In this document: in pieces, positions 13,821 through 27,483 of the stretch
Position numbering within the stretch: position 1 is the stretch's first letter
How the letters are laid out: the number at the start of each line of letters is the position of its first letter
DNA from: Trichoplax sp. H2
Taxonomy: Eukaryota; Placozoa; Uniplacotomia; Trichoplacea
DNA length: 64,000 bases
Assembly (NCBI GenBank): GCA_003344405.1
Contig: NOWV01000060.1
Span: forward strand, 1 to 64,000
Reading direction: 5' to 3'
Made by a program: the position numbers and the translations under genes
The notes under the pieces: generated by a model
Told to the model about the DNA's origin: nothing
Databases searched by the model: none
The model's input: the letters and a program-made list of their open reading frames with translations, nothing else

Positions 13821-15491
13821 GATACAGCTCTGGAGATAATATTGACATATATGTCATGCTTCAAGATACCATTGATCTGTAGAATAGTGTTGAGAGAGTT
13901 AAACTACAGAACTTTGTCTTTTATTACCTTTAAACCTATATTTCTATCTTACTAGCTGAAAATAAAAGTGAAATTCAGTGCAATATCACGACTAGAGTTC
14001 TTTTAGGCCTTCTCTATAGGTCAGTGATTTATATATGTTTTATATAAATATCTTGCTTCTTTTTACCTTAAAATCCCAAAATTTTATTCTATTGTAAATT
14101 AGAAGCCTTTGTAGTCCCATGGGACATAGACAGATTGTAAATTATTTTTCGTACGATAATTTCGATATTTTTCAATGCATAGTATAGAATTGACTAAAAG
14201 AGAGAAAAGAGAGTCGATGACTACAGCCGCATTAAAATAATATCATTCTAAGCCGTTAAGTTGTGTAAGAAAGGAAAAAGCAGATAAATGCCATTTTTAA
14301 TTTCCGCGAATTAATATCTAGACATGGTCTGGAAGCAACACAATTGGATAGTAATCGACAGTTTAATAAACTATAGTTTAATTTATGTACAATACTAGAT
14401 TGACTTTAATTAACGAACATTATTGGAATTATGTAAGGAGGAAATAGTATTCGGAAATAACTATTACTTTTGTTTCAATTATTATAATAAGTCCACTAAA
14501 TATTGCCATTGGTACTCCACTATACATTTGAATCAATGAAAGAGTATTAAAGATAATAATTAATAAAGTTAATATTTTACTGAATTCTACATAATTTGGT
14601 TAAGGAGGAAGCGATAAATTTAAAATTTGAATTCCCTTTCTTCCATGAATAGTCACTTTTGATTACTTATTTATAATCGCCATCAATAAGTAATTTAGAC
14701 AAACCTAAAGACTTCCCTTTTTGACTATTCTAATAATGTAATCTTAATTCTAACTTTGAATAGTTAACAATAGCCAATTTTACAGTTATATTTATCTATC
14801 GATATGTATATATATAGATACATATTTATAGCATCGATATTTGATTGGATAAAACTAAGACTCCAACATTTGAAATCAATTGTGCCATATATAGAATTTA
14901 TATTGAATTAACTGAAATTAGTGAATAAAGCTAGCCTTACCGTTAATTTTGATAGCGTTATATTTTAGTCAAAATTTAAACATTTCAAATTAAAGCATTC
15001 CAATGTCAGGAATGAAATGGAGCTGCAAGCTTAAAATAACTTACAAGCAAGAACTATCAACATAAACTATAGCCAGTTCTTACGATTTCCATTATTCATT
15101 TCTTTTATACATTAACATCTGAATTTACGTTGGAAATTTCAAATCACAAGTATTTATTTAGCGTATATTGGTTTCGATGCACTTATCACCTCTACTGTGT
15201 ACTGTGTATGATGTTAGCTTAAGATTTACTACACTTTTTGAACACTCAAAGCATCATCATTCTACAATTTCTACACTTTAAGCTATCAAAGATTGATTGA
15301 GGAGGTACCGTAGTTTATGATCTCAGCTTAATTCAATTGAAAAATTATGCGAGTAGATATCGATTGACCATATACTTCAATGGAAAAATGCGTTTAATAT
15401 TTATATAAATCTATACAGTAGAGTTTACTTGGATGATTATAGACCTAAATATAGTTAATTTCTTAAAAGGTTCAAGATGGTTCATCAGTTT
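13821..15491. other. AT-rich DNA without recognised gene
   Basis: No coding block or RNA gene is seen. A TATATATAGATACATAT-like dyad lies near 14805-14825. Otherwise unremarkable. Confidence 0.5.
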
Positions 15492-16110
15492 ATTGAGATG
15501 TATATCTGCGCCTCTATAGCTTTTATCTATACTATTTATTAAAATGGCAAATCACCAGGCTTGTCTATGCATAAATTACTAATAACAATATTTTGTGTAT
15601 GGCCAATTTCTCTAATAATCACTTATTATTGAATATTAATAATCACATACGATCAGCATTATACTTAATCTGGAACATAACGATAAACTTAAGTATTGTT
15701 AGCCGTAGCAATTGTAAAGGATATTGGTTTGTTGCAAGGATATATTCGAGTAACAACAGTGTGTCCTGGTAACATTCTACACTTTATTCCTAATCACTTA
15801 AATAGTTTTAAGATTAGTAACAAAGCTATACTTTTTCTTTTATTTCAAATTGATTAATAAATTTGAAAGATGCATTTAATTATGTTAAAGTAGGTGGCTA
15901 TTGATATACGTATATGTTATTATTTATAGTGCCATTTGTCAAGACACACTCAATATCATCGTACTTGAATTATTAACCCAGTTATAATATCAGGCAATAC
16001 CTTGCATTTTCTGCCAAATTTCTACTGTAGACAATAAGCTATATCAGCAAATAAAATGCATTTTATCGTATGATAATTATGTTATCTACAACGTTAGTCC
16101 ATATGCAGTC
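15492..16110 (+). repeat. copy A of a duplicated block flanking an N gap
   Basis: This 619-bp block, from TTGAGATGTATATCTGCGCC to ATATGCAGTC, recurs almost base for base at 16131-16921. Copy A ends exactly at the N run and copy B starts exactly after it. The copies differ by a few substitutions and one 172-bp indel present only in copy B. This is best read as two haplotypes or unmerged contigs. Confidence 0.9.
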
Positions 16111-16130
16111 NNNNNNNNNNNNNNNNNNNN
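16111..16130. other. assembly gap (20 N)
   Basis: Twenty unknown bases between two near-identical copies of the same sequence; probably an artefactual junction. Confidence 0.99.
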
Positions 16131-16921
16131 TTGAGATGTATATCTGCGCCTCTATAGCTTTTATCTATACTATTTATTAAAATGGCAAATCACCAGGCTT
16201 GTCTATGCATAAATTACTAATAACAATATTTTGTGTATGGCCAATTTCTCTAATAATCACTTATTATTGAATATTAATAATCACATGCGATCAGCATTAT
16301 ACTTAATCTGGAACATAACGATAAACTTAAGTATTGTTAGCCGTAGCAATTGTAGTACTTAAGAAAACTGCACGTGAAGTTGTCAGTATTTTGCCAAGAT
16401 TTTTTTAAAATAAACTAATCACCTCAAGAATGGGAGATATGTATATTTATTTCAGAAGTATCTTTAAATTAGGCAAAATCAGTTTTTTAAACTAAAAAGG
16501 AATTTATTAAAGTCCTATTCGTAATAAAGGATATTGGTTTGTTTCAAGGATATATTCGAGTAACAACAGTGTGTCCTGGTAACATTCTACACTTTATTCC
16601 TAATCACTTAAATAGTTTTAAGATTAGTAACAAAGCTATACTTTTTCTTTTATTTCAAATTGATTAATAAATTTGAAAGATGCATTTAATTATGTTAAAG
16701 TAGGTGGCTATTGATATACGTATATGTTATTATTTATAGTGCCATTTGTCAAGACACACTCAATATCATCGTACTTGATTTATTAACCCAGTTATAATAT
16801 CAGGCAATACCTTGCATTTTCTGCCAAATTTCTACTGTAGACAATAAGCTATATCAGCAAATAAAATGCATTTTATCGTATGATAATTTATGTTATCTAC
16901 AACGTTAGTCCATATGCAGTC
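16131..16921 (+). repeat. copy B of the duplicated block, carrying a 172-bp insertion
   Basis: Near-identical to 15492-16110 apart from an extra segment at about 16355-16526. See the separate entry for the insertion. Confidence 0.9.
16355..16526. mobile_element. 172-bp presence/absence insertion flanked by TA (possible MITE)
   Basis: Copy A reads CAATTG-TA-AAGGATATTGG; copy B has the same flanks with about 172 bp inserted and TA on both sides, as expected for a TA target-site duplication. The ends TAGTACTTAAG and, reverse-complemented, TATTACGAATAG match only imperfectly. There is no coding capacity. A small non-autonomous Tc1/mariner-like element is possible; a simple deletion between TA dinucleotides in copy A is the alternative. 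Confidence 0.45.
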
Positions 16922-17280
16922 CTACTAATACCTATCAGCATAGTGTGCCCCCGACAACAACAGACAACAACAGTCTTTGGCACTATATGGAAGTATTATC
17001 CGTCAATAATAACTAAACTTGAAATACAATAATCTAGTTGTAGAAATACACAAGATATAGATTAACTTATCGATATGCTTAACTACAACATGAGTCCGTA
17101 CGTAGTCATACTAATGCCTATTAGCATAGTGTGCCAGCGATTAATAGTAATTGGAGTTCCGTAGAAGTATCATCCGTCAATCATTATTGATCTAACGCTT
17201 GCTATCAAGCTTGAAATATAATTATGGAGTAGCAAGAACAGGCAGTGTACAGACTAACTTATTGATATGCTTATTATTAT
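16891..17280 (+). repeat. diverged tandem duplication, unit about 190 bp
   Basis: The block ACAACGTTAGTCCATATGCA ... ACTAATACCTATCAGCATAG ... ATCCGTCAATAA near 16895 recurs at about 17085 as ACAACATGAGTCCGTACGTA ... ACTAATGCCTATTAGCATAG ... ATCCGTCAATCA. A trailing GATATGCTTA word suggests a third partial unit near 17266. Confidence 0.6.
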
Positions 17281-17574
17281 ACATTATTCCACAATTTAAA
17301 ACGACCGTAAATTTAGGTTGTTAGTCATGGTAGAATAGCAGAACTAATTCATTATAGGGTAAAGGCAAGTGAATTAGTTAGATCCCTGACATATAAGAGA
17401 ACTTTAGGATCAGATCTTGTTCTATGCGTGCTCTAACTTAATTTTAAAATAGAGCACAAAGCGATACAAATTTAGACGTAAGAATATATGACAGCCAATT
17501 TTGTTTACTAGCATTCAATTTCAAGGAAATACTCTGTAATTGCTCACGAATATAGATATAAGACAATGGTAATT

Positions 17575-18060
17575 TATCAATTACGTGTAAGAAGACGGTC
17601 TCGATTGTTTCTGCCGTGATACCGGAGGTAAAAGTTTCGAGTTATTAACGAGAACCGATGCTGATAAATAGTTCGAGATATCAGAAGATCACAGAAATAT
17701 CGAAGTTACTTTTGACACTAAAGAGAGCTTGATGATTGATCGTTTACACGTAAGCAGACAGTCTCAGTAGTTTCTGGCGTGATGCTGGAGGTAGAAGTTT
17801 CGGGTTATCACGGAGAACTAATCTTAATACACAGTACAAGATGCAGAAATAGCGAAGTTTTTTAATACTAAAGAGAGCTTGATAATTTATCATTTACGCG
17901 TAAGCCGACAGTCTCGATTATCTCTACCGTGATATTGAAGGAAAAAAGGAGAATTGATGCTGATTACTAATTCAAGAAATAGAAGATCACAAAACGATCG
18001 AAAACTCTCTTCGGTGTTATTTGATCACAAAAATGGATTTGTATCCTTTATGGCGACATT
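17575..18060 (+). repeat. tandem array, unit about 150-160 bp, three copies
   Basis: Units start at 17581, 17743 and 17894 with TTAC(G/A)(T/C)GTAAG followed by (A/C)GACAGTCTC-like words, then GTGAT(A/G)-(C/T)-GGAGG and a GAGTTAT/GGGTTATCACGGAGAAC-like stretch, ending in AAAGAGAGCTTGAT. Divergence is moderate. No frame is conserved between copies, so it is not coding. Confidence 0.65.
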
Positions 18061-20583
18061 AATTTATTAAAATTCTCCGAAGTGATCCCTAAAACCGATA
18101 CCCTATACAGCTTTAATCCATTATCACTTGACAGCTAGCTTACAAGGGCATTCTTTCTTCCAGTTTTATCAGAATTGAACCTTGCATTTTTTGCCCATTT
18201 CATGTATATTCTATGTCCACATTGTATTGGAATAAGTTGAAGAAAAGTAGATAAAATTGTCAAGATATTCTATTTTTAAATCGTTACCACCTTATGTCAT
18301 TGGTTGTCGATTAAAATAACTTTGCTGAGTGGATCTATTCTTAGTTTTACTTGACAACCAAAGTTTTCAAGTTTATTCACTTTCTATCTTTATCCTCCAC
18401 GATACAAATAAACATTGAATAATTGATAGAATGATTCTTGTTCAAGTTAGTCTTTCTTAGTTACCATTGAAGAAAGGCATAACGTCCATTAATTTCAATT
18501 TATTCTTTTGCTTTCATTTTCATTGAAATATCATGATTATTCTTATCTTATGATTGGAAGATCAATAACAATATTAAATTGAAATGTATTGTTGAAATGA
18601 TTTGATCTATTATCAAGTGTAGTAATAATAAGACGTTGAGAACAAGCAAGTCATTAGTCAATTGATAATTTTATTTGACAATGATTGTATCGTCCACCCC
18701 CCTCCTCTCAAAAATCACATCAGTTTTATTCTAAAATCAATCAAGAATAAAATAGGAGTTATCCATGGATGACTTATATTGGTGAACATTAAATATTGAA
18801 TAGTGGCAATAGGTTGGATCTATTTCAACTTTCAATACAGCACACCCTAAAATTGATCCATTCAATCAAGGTTAATTATGTAGGCATCAACAATCGAATT
18901 AAGGAAATTCAATTCAATGCACCAATAAAATAGTAACATCTATAAAAAGAATAGGTTGAAAAGGTAGCTGGTGATAGAGTTGCTTGTCATTCTTTTATTT
19001 AGCCTAGAATAGGGGATTGGGAGTTGATATTTAAATACCTTGATGTTGCCTTTAAACTAAATTGTTGACTAAACTGATCGAGGGTACAAAGACCTCGCTC
19101 ATCATCCTATTGATATTACTCTACCAGCCAAAATAAAACTTGTGCAGCGTCGATGCTCTTAGATTCCCTACTGATCATCATTTAATCCATTTCAACTATC
19201 TCTCCTTCATCCTCAACTTAATTACTAAATAGCCAAACTTACGGAATAGCTTAGGCTAACTCAAATTTGATCTTTTTGAAATAATTAAACATAAAATAGC
19301 GCTGTACATTATTCCTGGATTGGATTACAATCGAGACAAGAACGCTGAACAATCCACCAGTCATTGATTTAGCTTATCAGATTAGCTTGGCCAAGACGAC
19401 GTCAAAACGATCCATTTTTCTTCAAATTTTAGTTGAATATTATCGCCGACAGCTGATTCTTGCACTGATCTACTTACCAGGATAGTATTCAAAGTTTCTT
19501 TCGTCGAGCGAGTTAATAGTGCTATTTAGACGATTAAAAATACCTTCGTCGTTTCATCTAAAAATAACTTTACACTAAAAAACTTTTAGCTTTTTCTGTA
19601 ACCTACACCTTCATTCATTATACCTGATATTACGTGGTTGGCAGATTATATGACACAAGTATAGGTCCAAAGAGGAAATTACACTATAATACTGTAATAT
19701 TCTATTAACTCCTACCATTTAGCTCTATATCATTTTATGATTATTACCACTGGCTTCGTAGTACGGGTTACATCGATTTCATTCATTGATCTTTCAACTT
19801 TTCTTCGCCATCACGATCCGTTAACATTTATTCAAATTGATCAACATAAACTGATCTTGTTCAAGGAGAATGGTAAGTTTTAAATAGAGATCATAACAAT
19901 TTTAAACGATCAAAATAAAACCTGTCCATATCAGAATAAGTCAAGATCAATCAAACCTGCTATTTTTTTTTATCGCTGTCAAGTGAATAATATCTCTTAC
20001 CTCGTTCAATGACTATAATTTTCTGAAGAAAAGCATTCGACTAAATAATAATGAAACAAAAAGCACTAGAACGATTGATTTTAGATCTCTATATTTGAAA
20101 TTAACTTATCAACTATGATCAAATAAGCGTCGAAGTAATCGTTTTCCAGGGTACCATTTCAATTTCAAATGACTACATACGCATATGCATGATATTTTAC
20201 AGCCTTTATAGAGATCTAGGTTACGATTAATAAATTTCTAATTTATTTAGTAATGTAGAATAAAAGATCGCTTCTAACATTATTGATGATCAATAAATTT
20301 TTGACAAATTGACCACATCAATATAATGCCAATTTTAGTAAGAATTATGACAGCATTATATCGCAAATACCGATGAAGAAATACAATATAATTTAATTTC
20401 AAATGGCTAACGATAAGGCAAATGGAGTTTAATTTAATTTTCTAATAAGGCCCTTGATTACTAAATGGTAATCTTTTCCTACTTACGATACTTCTTACGA
20501 AGGTTACACACCAACGCCGAGCCCTATAACTTCTGATCTATACCTGTTAACCAAGGATTGTAATATGATGTAAATGCTACCTT
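18061..20583. other. AT-rich DNA without recognised gene
   Basis: Somewhat less AT-rich than its surroundings, and rich in GATTGATC/TTGATC words, but I find no splice-bounded coding block on either strand. Confidence 0.45.
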
Positions 20584-20786
20584 ATCTTACTAATTTAGCA
20601 AACACTTTGGTCTCCTATAAAATATCCTATTTAATAATTATCTACTAGTCTATTCTAATTCAGCAAAACATTAAGTCCCCTATAAAGTACTTTAGTGAAT
20701 ATTCGTCTACTAATCTATACTAATTTAGCAAACAATTTAGTTCTCTAGAAAGTATTTTAGTAAATATTCATCTACTAATCTATACG
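20584..20786 (+). repeat. minisatellite-like array, unit about 67 bp, three copies
   Basis: The unit ACTAATTTAGCAAACA(C/A)TTTGGT ... CTATAAA ... TCTACTAATCTAT repeats at about 20584, 20653 and 20719. The copies differ at roughly one base in six. Confidence 0.7.
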
Positions 20787-23700
20787 TGTGTGAACTATAA
20801 ATTATTGGGCATTATTCAATTCGATAGTAATCTATTGCTAAGTTTTTAAACATATACTTTAGTATTAATTTATTGATTATCAAATGATACCGCCACAAAC
20901 TGCGCGTTAAGCAGTTATTTTAACATTAAAGTTGTTTCATTTTGGTCTTTAAGTTATAGCAGCCTAAAAAGATAGTCTATTTCAACTTATGAATTCGTAG
21001 CAAAGAATCGAAACCTACTAATGATTATATTGCCGTCGATAGTATCAGAAAGGATATAACGGTAGACTATCAACCTAAATTGTAACTACCATATTAATAA
21101 GGATGCAAATTTTGAAGTCTACACAAATCTCTCCACGATATCGTCAACTCTATTCGATATTTATTCCCAGCTCAATTTTCTCTTCATGACTTCATCATTT
21201 CTGAGTTAGAATAGCCTAAGAATAAGAAAAATAAAATCGTTTACTTATAAATTACCGGTATGCACTATTTGTACATCATTTTCATTAATTAATACCGAGG
21301 TCGTAAAAGCTTATCGGTAGTTCTAATAGAATCGCTTAGACTTTTAAGCAATGGCGTTAGACCACTCATTTTAATATCGGGCTATCTGTATAGGATCTAC
21401 ACCAAATTTAAGCCATCGTAAGAGTTAGAAAAAAATTTAAAACCAAGTACCGTGCTTTGCGATGGGGCTATTCACTTATTTCTTGATAGAAATTGGAGTA
21501 GATATGAAATTTTAGCATCTTATGGCTTTAATAAGATCATATAAATTCATATTGCTCGTTTCTTTTCGTCTACTTTTATAAATAATAATAACAATCCTAT
21601 CTGTTGCAACAACTAAAAATTAAAATAGATATAAGGGTACATTTTATTTTTCTTTCTTGTTATTTCATCTACGGAGCCTATTGAAAGCTTCGACTTCATA
21701 TGTTGTTAACAAGATCAAGTAAATTTTATAATACTTTCTATTTTCGCCTATTTTTTTACTCGTAATTAAAATTCTAAATCTTCTTCGTGATAACTTAGAT
21801 AAGTATAAATGGTTTATCTTTCATAAAACTGAATGTATCCAGCTCTCTTCACATTGATTTCATATCAAGGGTACAGAAATAGTTAGCTATAAAGGTGTCA
21901 TTAGTTAACGGACATTAGCAAAACTACTAATTATATCGGGTGAAATTATTGCCATGTCCTATTGTTGATGTGAATCAAGTTTATTACTTGTTAATCAAAT
22001 AGAATAGCAAGGTTACTTTACTACCAAAGCACTATTTTAGGGCAAATGTTACTTCTTGCTTTCGATTGCAATCGTACTAACGACTGAAACTTGGTTATGC
22101 TGATTTGACTGATAATGATACGATATTATACCTTTTGCAAGTTGACAATTATTGCCAAAGGTTTTACCGAACAATACTAACATTTGAACTGGACAAATGA
22201 TCAATTTAAACAAGAAACTACGACAAGGATGAGGTATTTTACTATCTATGATGCTATTGACATGATCATGGTATACTGGAAATACTTGAAAATTTAATAT
22301 AATATATAAGTGTAATGCTGATATAGCAGTTTTGTGTTAATGTAATCGGAGGGTGAATCAGATTTTGGGTATAAAAATTAGCAGACAAGATGACAAAATA
22401 ACAATAAGATGGAAAGCTAGTTATAATCCTAGTAGGAAGATTTTTTCCTATTCTATGTATAGTTAGCCAATACAGCAATAGTACCCATAGTTACAATCAA
22501 CGACAACGGTTTATCCAAAGTCAACAGTTATAAGAAAAGGAGTCATGTATCTTTCCTGAAACATCATTTTTACGTCATATTGCAGTCATTTTAAGCATTT
22601 AGAACAGGTGATATAGAGAACTTTTGATCAATAGCTAAAACTGAGGATATTATTCTTCATTTCTCTTTGAAAAATAGCCTACGTATGTCATTCTATTTAT
22701 TTAAAGTTGTTATTAAAATTAAGACTGTGACATCGATAAATCCATAAGAATTGCTATAGTTCCTTAAGTATACCGGTCTAATTACGTCATTATGATCGTT
22801 CTTTCTTGCAAGAACTTGGATAAATTGTCATTCTTATATACTTTTCAGCTTTTTTTTTATAAGTATAATTATTAGATAACAATATTTAGTTTCTTCCGGG
22901 TCACAAAAATTCATTATCTTAAATTTACCCGTACGTATCCATACAATGGGATTGGAAAAGGATCATCATTTTTTTTTAACTGATTATGCCTTTCATTATT
23001 TTATTCTTAAACTACGGATCTATATTCAGCTACGGTAGAAGTAACATTAGGATATTCGATCATTATAATTTACGCTATCTATTATGTATGCTTAGTGACT
23101 ACCTTTCCTGTGCTAATATCTATTCATTTCAGCTATCTTGGTAGGTATGAAATATGTTTATACTAATGGCAGAGAGTAATTTTAGTCTAGAGGGATTGAA
23201 ATATTGCTTCATGCCTAATAAAATTATCTGCCGATGATATCCAATAAAGTACAAAGAAATAAGCAGTGCTGTTGCTATCAATATCATTAGTCTCAGTTAT
23301 TTTGCGATACCGCAAAATCTGCAGTTTTAGCTAAGCTGAATATAAAAGCATGAGCTATATCTAGGGCAGCTCAATTTTCATATTATTATTGTAAAATTAA
23401 AGTTATCCTTTGTATGTATTTACGCAGTATTATGGCATAAAATCTATAACGGACTTAAACTGTAAGCAACCAAGAAACGAATTTGACTATTTGCACGGAT
23501 AAAATTAAGAATGATTGTTAGCAGACAAGAATGATATAATTTTAGCATCTTGGAGACTGAAATTCGTTTCTAATTTGATATTATAATCATGGTTATTTCT
23601 TAATGACTAGGATATCAGCTATGAATAGGTGTAATAGCAATGTATTTCGTATACATACGGTTAAATTGGTCTTTTACTTTGCGTCTTTAAAAGATGCATA

Positions 23701-26700
23701 ACGATTATATAATTTTAAATTAGAATTTCTCACGAATAGAAAAGTTTATAAAACATATATAATTTATAAGTATTACCACTACTATCACCGTGCGGCAACA
23801 ATAACTTCAAATACTCTATTTTTAAAGATTCTCAATGATAAATAGTATCGGCTAATGAAAGAGTTATAACATATTACAGCGGTCTACACTACAAGTATTA
23901 GCTCTTTTTCACAAAAACTTTTTTTCAAGTACAGTAATTAATTCCTATCATCCGTAATTCATTATAAAGGACTCGTTTTATTATTCAAATTATTCTAGAA
24001 TGTTTCAATAACTAAAAATGTTATGAGTATAAAGATAGCAAGAAAGCAAATGCCATTCCTAGTTGTTGAAATCGATCTATTTTATCCCTTTTGGAATCTT
24101 TTATTTCTATAGCAATAGCAGTAAGAATAGGTAAAGTAGCCATGATTAATATTGGTGAATACAGGTATTAATGATTGACGATTTATACGATTCTGAATTG
24201 AAGATACATCTATAGGAAGTGATAAAGGCACATTACCTTCATTTTCATGTAGTAAAGTAGCAGGATAGAAAAATAAATTATCGGGATCAAGCAAAATAAG
24301 AAATATTTTGTGTTTAACTATAGAAATCACATATCAATACTGAAGGAATTTTGAAAAGAAATGATTAAGAGCAATAAACTTCAATATTTTACACGGTACA
24401 GTGACTATATAAATAAATATCTGAAATCACACCGAGAATAGTATAAAAATTGTATACGAGTATTATTATCATTTATAGCGTATAGTAATGCTGGAGGAAC
24501 TTAATTAAAATTGTGGACGGATAATGAATATGAGACAATAGATGGAAAGTAATCTAGAGATATAACCTAGTCATGCGAAGATAACATAATTTTCTATATT
24601 ATTGATAACGGAATCCCCATTAAAAGTAGAGAATACGTTACTAAATGGAGTTGGCCAACTAGTCTACTATTGTTAAACAGTAGATTTTAATGTCTACTTA
24701 AATCTTGACTATTACTAGTAAAATTAGAGAGATCGAACTAAAAAATAATTTCAGTTTCAAATTTTTTGCAATATCGAATATCTCGTCGTACCATTTTTTA
24801 ACATAAGCTTCTGTTACGAAGCTATTTAACGTCAATTCTTACACATAATAATAGAATATCAATGTGCATGAACACACTTCGATAATCTACATAGTATCTA
24901 TGATTGTAATATACAAATTTGATGTATAATATTTTAAAAGTAGTCATAATGCCGTTATTATGTAGATAACGTCCGCTTCTTATGTTCCTACTTTGTTATG
25001 ATGACAATGAACATTATTTTAAAGCTACTAAATCGTAGAAAATAATTATACGAGTGTTGTGTATTGATAACAGAAAGCTCAATTTACACATCAAGCTAGC
25101 TTGCTAATCATATCAAATCAATTATAGAGATTGCACATGTATTAGCAATCTTATCAAATAGATTGATTGTATAATTGAATTGTTTCTTGTCTCCATCATG
25201 TTGTTTATTTCAATCTACTTACTAATTACTCTGGCAGACTAGATAAAAAATTTTCTATTATTCATTTCCATTTTAAATTCAGACTGCCTGTCTCGTCATT
25301 ATCATAAATTGATTCTTCCTTGTTTATTTGCTAACTAGTGCCTGATATTTTGAACTTGTCAATAGCTCTCTAAATCAATTTTTTCAAAGCGTATATAGTA
25401 TTAATGATCGATGACAATCCTAGCTATGAATATATTTCTCCATGATTGATATAAATTATTACAAATAATCAAAATGCAAATTGAATAGCCCGTTATAAAT
25501 AATTTTTAATTTGTTTTCATTACAATTCAATGATCTATTAGAAGGGAATTACGTACATCAAGGTATTCTTCACAAACTAATGATGGTATAGGCGAAATAT
25601 TATAAAACTCAACTTTAATAGTATTGATATCATATAAATCTATAAGGTCAATCAGATCTATCATACTCAAGCATAACCTAATCTAAATTCATATATTGTT
25701 AGCCGTTCATAGCCAATCCTTTGTCAACTGTTTAAATTGACATCATTTTTTATGAAATGGATATAAAAAATGAGAAAGATGATGTTGATGATGAAATAAT
25801 TTTCGTAATAATAATTTGATGTTGTCAACATGTTGAAGTGGGAACTAATAATATTTTATTACTGTTTTTAATTTCTATTCAATAATAAATAACAATGCAA
25901 TAATACTTAGGTATCTAGAATGACATCAGACAATTATTATTTTCTTATTTTAATGATAATTGTTTTCAAATTATTGACAAAACTTACAGATAGATCATGT
26001 TTTAGTCACCTTAAGGCATGATTTGCCTGTCTAATAATTATTTTTAATCACATTCTCAATCAATAAGTAACTTTAACCCTATTAATCAACGATCGATTCT
26101 CTTGTCATATCAAGCCCAAGGTAGCAATGCTTATCGTTATATTTTATCCTGTTTCATTATTCTTAATATATAGATATAAAATAATAATAATAATCCATTT
26201 GGATTTTATATCAACTGCATACAAGACTTTTATCCAATCGTGTTCATATACTTAAAATATTACGGTGTACGGAGTATGATCTTTGCTATTCCTTATTATT
26301 TCTATCCTATCAATACATTTCCTATTAAACCTCGAATAACAACCCGATTATAAGCTCTAAAGCCAGTTTATGCCTTCGGTAAAAGATTAATCTTATAAAA
26401 TTATAGAATTTACATTGTACATCTTTAAACTGATGCAAGATTCGATCCTTATGTTATTACTTAATTTGTTTGCTTCTAAAGCAGCAAAAATTTAGAATTC
26501 CAATTATCCGTATTTCTATCTTTTATCATCTCGCTGTCTTTAATCGACTTCAAGTTATTAGTGCGACAAAGTAATCCTTAAACTATCTTAGTATTGATAT
26601 TAGTATTAATTTTCAAACTATAAACCAATTCCAATAAGCTTGGAATCGTTTCATTAAGGTATCTCCAAATTGGCAATTATTAAAAGTTTATTTCAGATTA

Positions 26701-27211
26701 GTGTACATTATTCCATTTTCTTTATAATGTGAAGAATTGAAACGTAATAACACAGGCACAGTATCAATGACAGTAAACTTTAAGATCCTTCGCCATTTGG
26801 GAATAAATCCATGGCTATTATTTCTGATGATCATAATCATTTATTCTTGACTCTTCTATACAATCTAGTATTAAACTTTGGCTTTTCGATGATTTATGAC
26901 AATATAAGTTTACTCAAGTTAGAATTATCCTTGTTTCCTTTTGTCAGAATCAAAACTACCAATCTATTTCTACTTCTGTACTCGTTATCGTTCATTACCA
27001 ACCATAATGAAATCTTTTCGCAATGCCTTGAAATGTTAAATGATAGTTTTATTCCTATATTAGGTCTTTCTCATACTGCAACTATAGTTAGACATTTTAC
27101 GTGTACCATTTGCGTAAAGGTTTCTTTCACTTTTTATGCCTAATTGTTTCCTTCTGGAATGATTGATCATCATGAACTTTTGATCGACAGATCGTTGAAT
27201 TTAAAGTATAA
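20787..27211. other. AT-rich DNA without recognised gene
   Basis: About 6.4 kb. The longest frames are 26811-27143 (+, 110 codons), 24082-24330 (-) and 22266-22478 (-). None has a recognisable motif or credible splice context. The 24082-24330 frame, rich in Pro, Asn and Ser, looks slightly more protein-like than the others. Confidence 0.4.
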
Positions 27212-27483
27212 TATTTGTTCGTATCTACGGCCCATATTAACTCTTTTCATGAATTGCTTCCTTTTCATGGGAGAATTTACGATCCTTGTCTATTGCAATT
27301 GAAAGTTAGGAGTAGAAAGGAAAATAAATGATCATTTACAGTATAGTATTTACTCACATCCATATCCTATATTTAGCCTTTTCGTAAATTACTCCATCCT
27401 GACGGGAGATTTTACGATCAGTTTCTATTGGAGTTGAAAGTCAGGAATAGTAACGAAATTAAATGATCATTTATCATTAAATA
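27212..27483 (+). repeat. tandem duplication, unit about 137 bp, two copies
   Basis: Two adjacent units (27212-27346 and 27347-27483) share TATTT(G/A)(T/C)TC, GGGAGA(A/T)TTTACGATC, TCTATTG(C/G)A, GAAAGT(T/C)AGGA and AAATGATCATTTA. An older decayed unit may precede them. Confidence 0.6.

Noticed and set aside
18700-18715. C-rich stretch CCACCCCCCTCCTCTC as a regulatory site
   Set aside because: A single short pyrimidine tract with no gene nearby.
26811-27143. 110-codon plus-strand frame in the desert
   Set aside because: Composition is random hydrophobic AT-rich translation, no motif, and it borders a tandem duplication.
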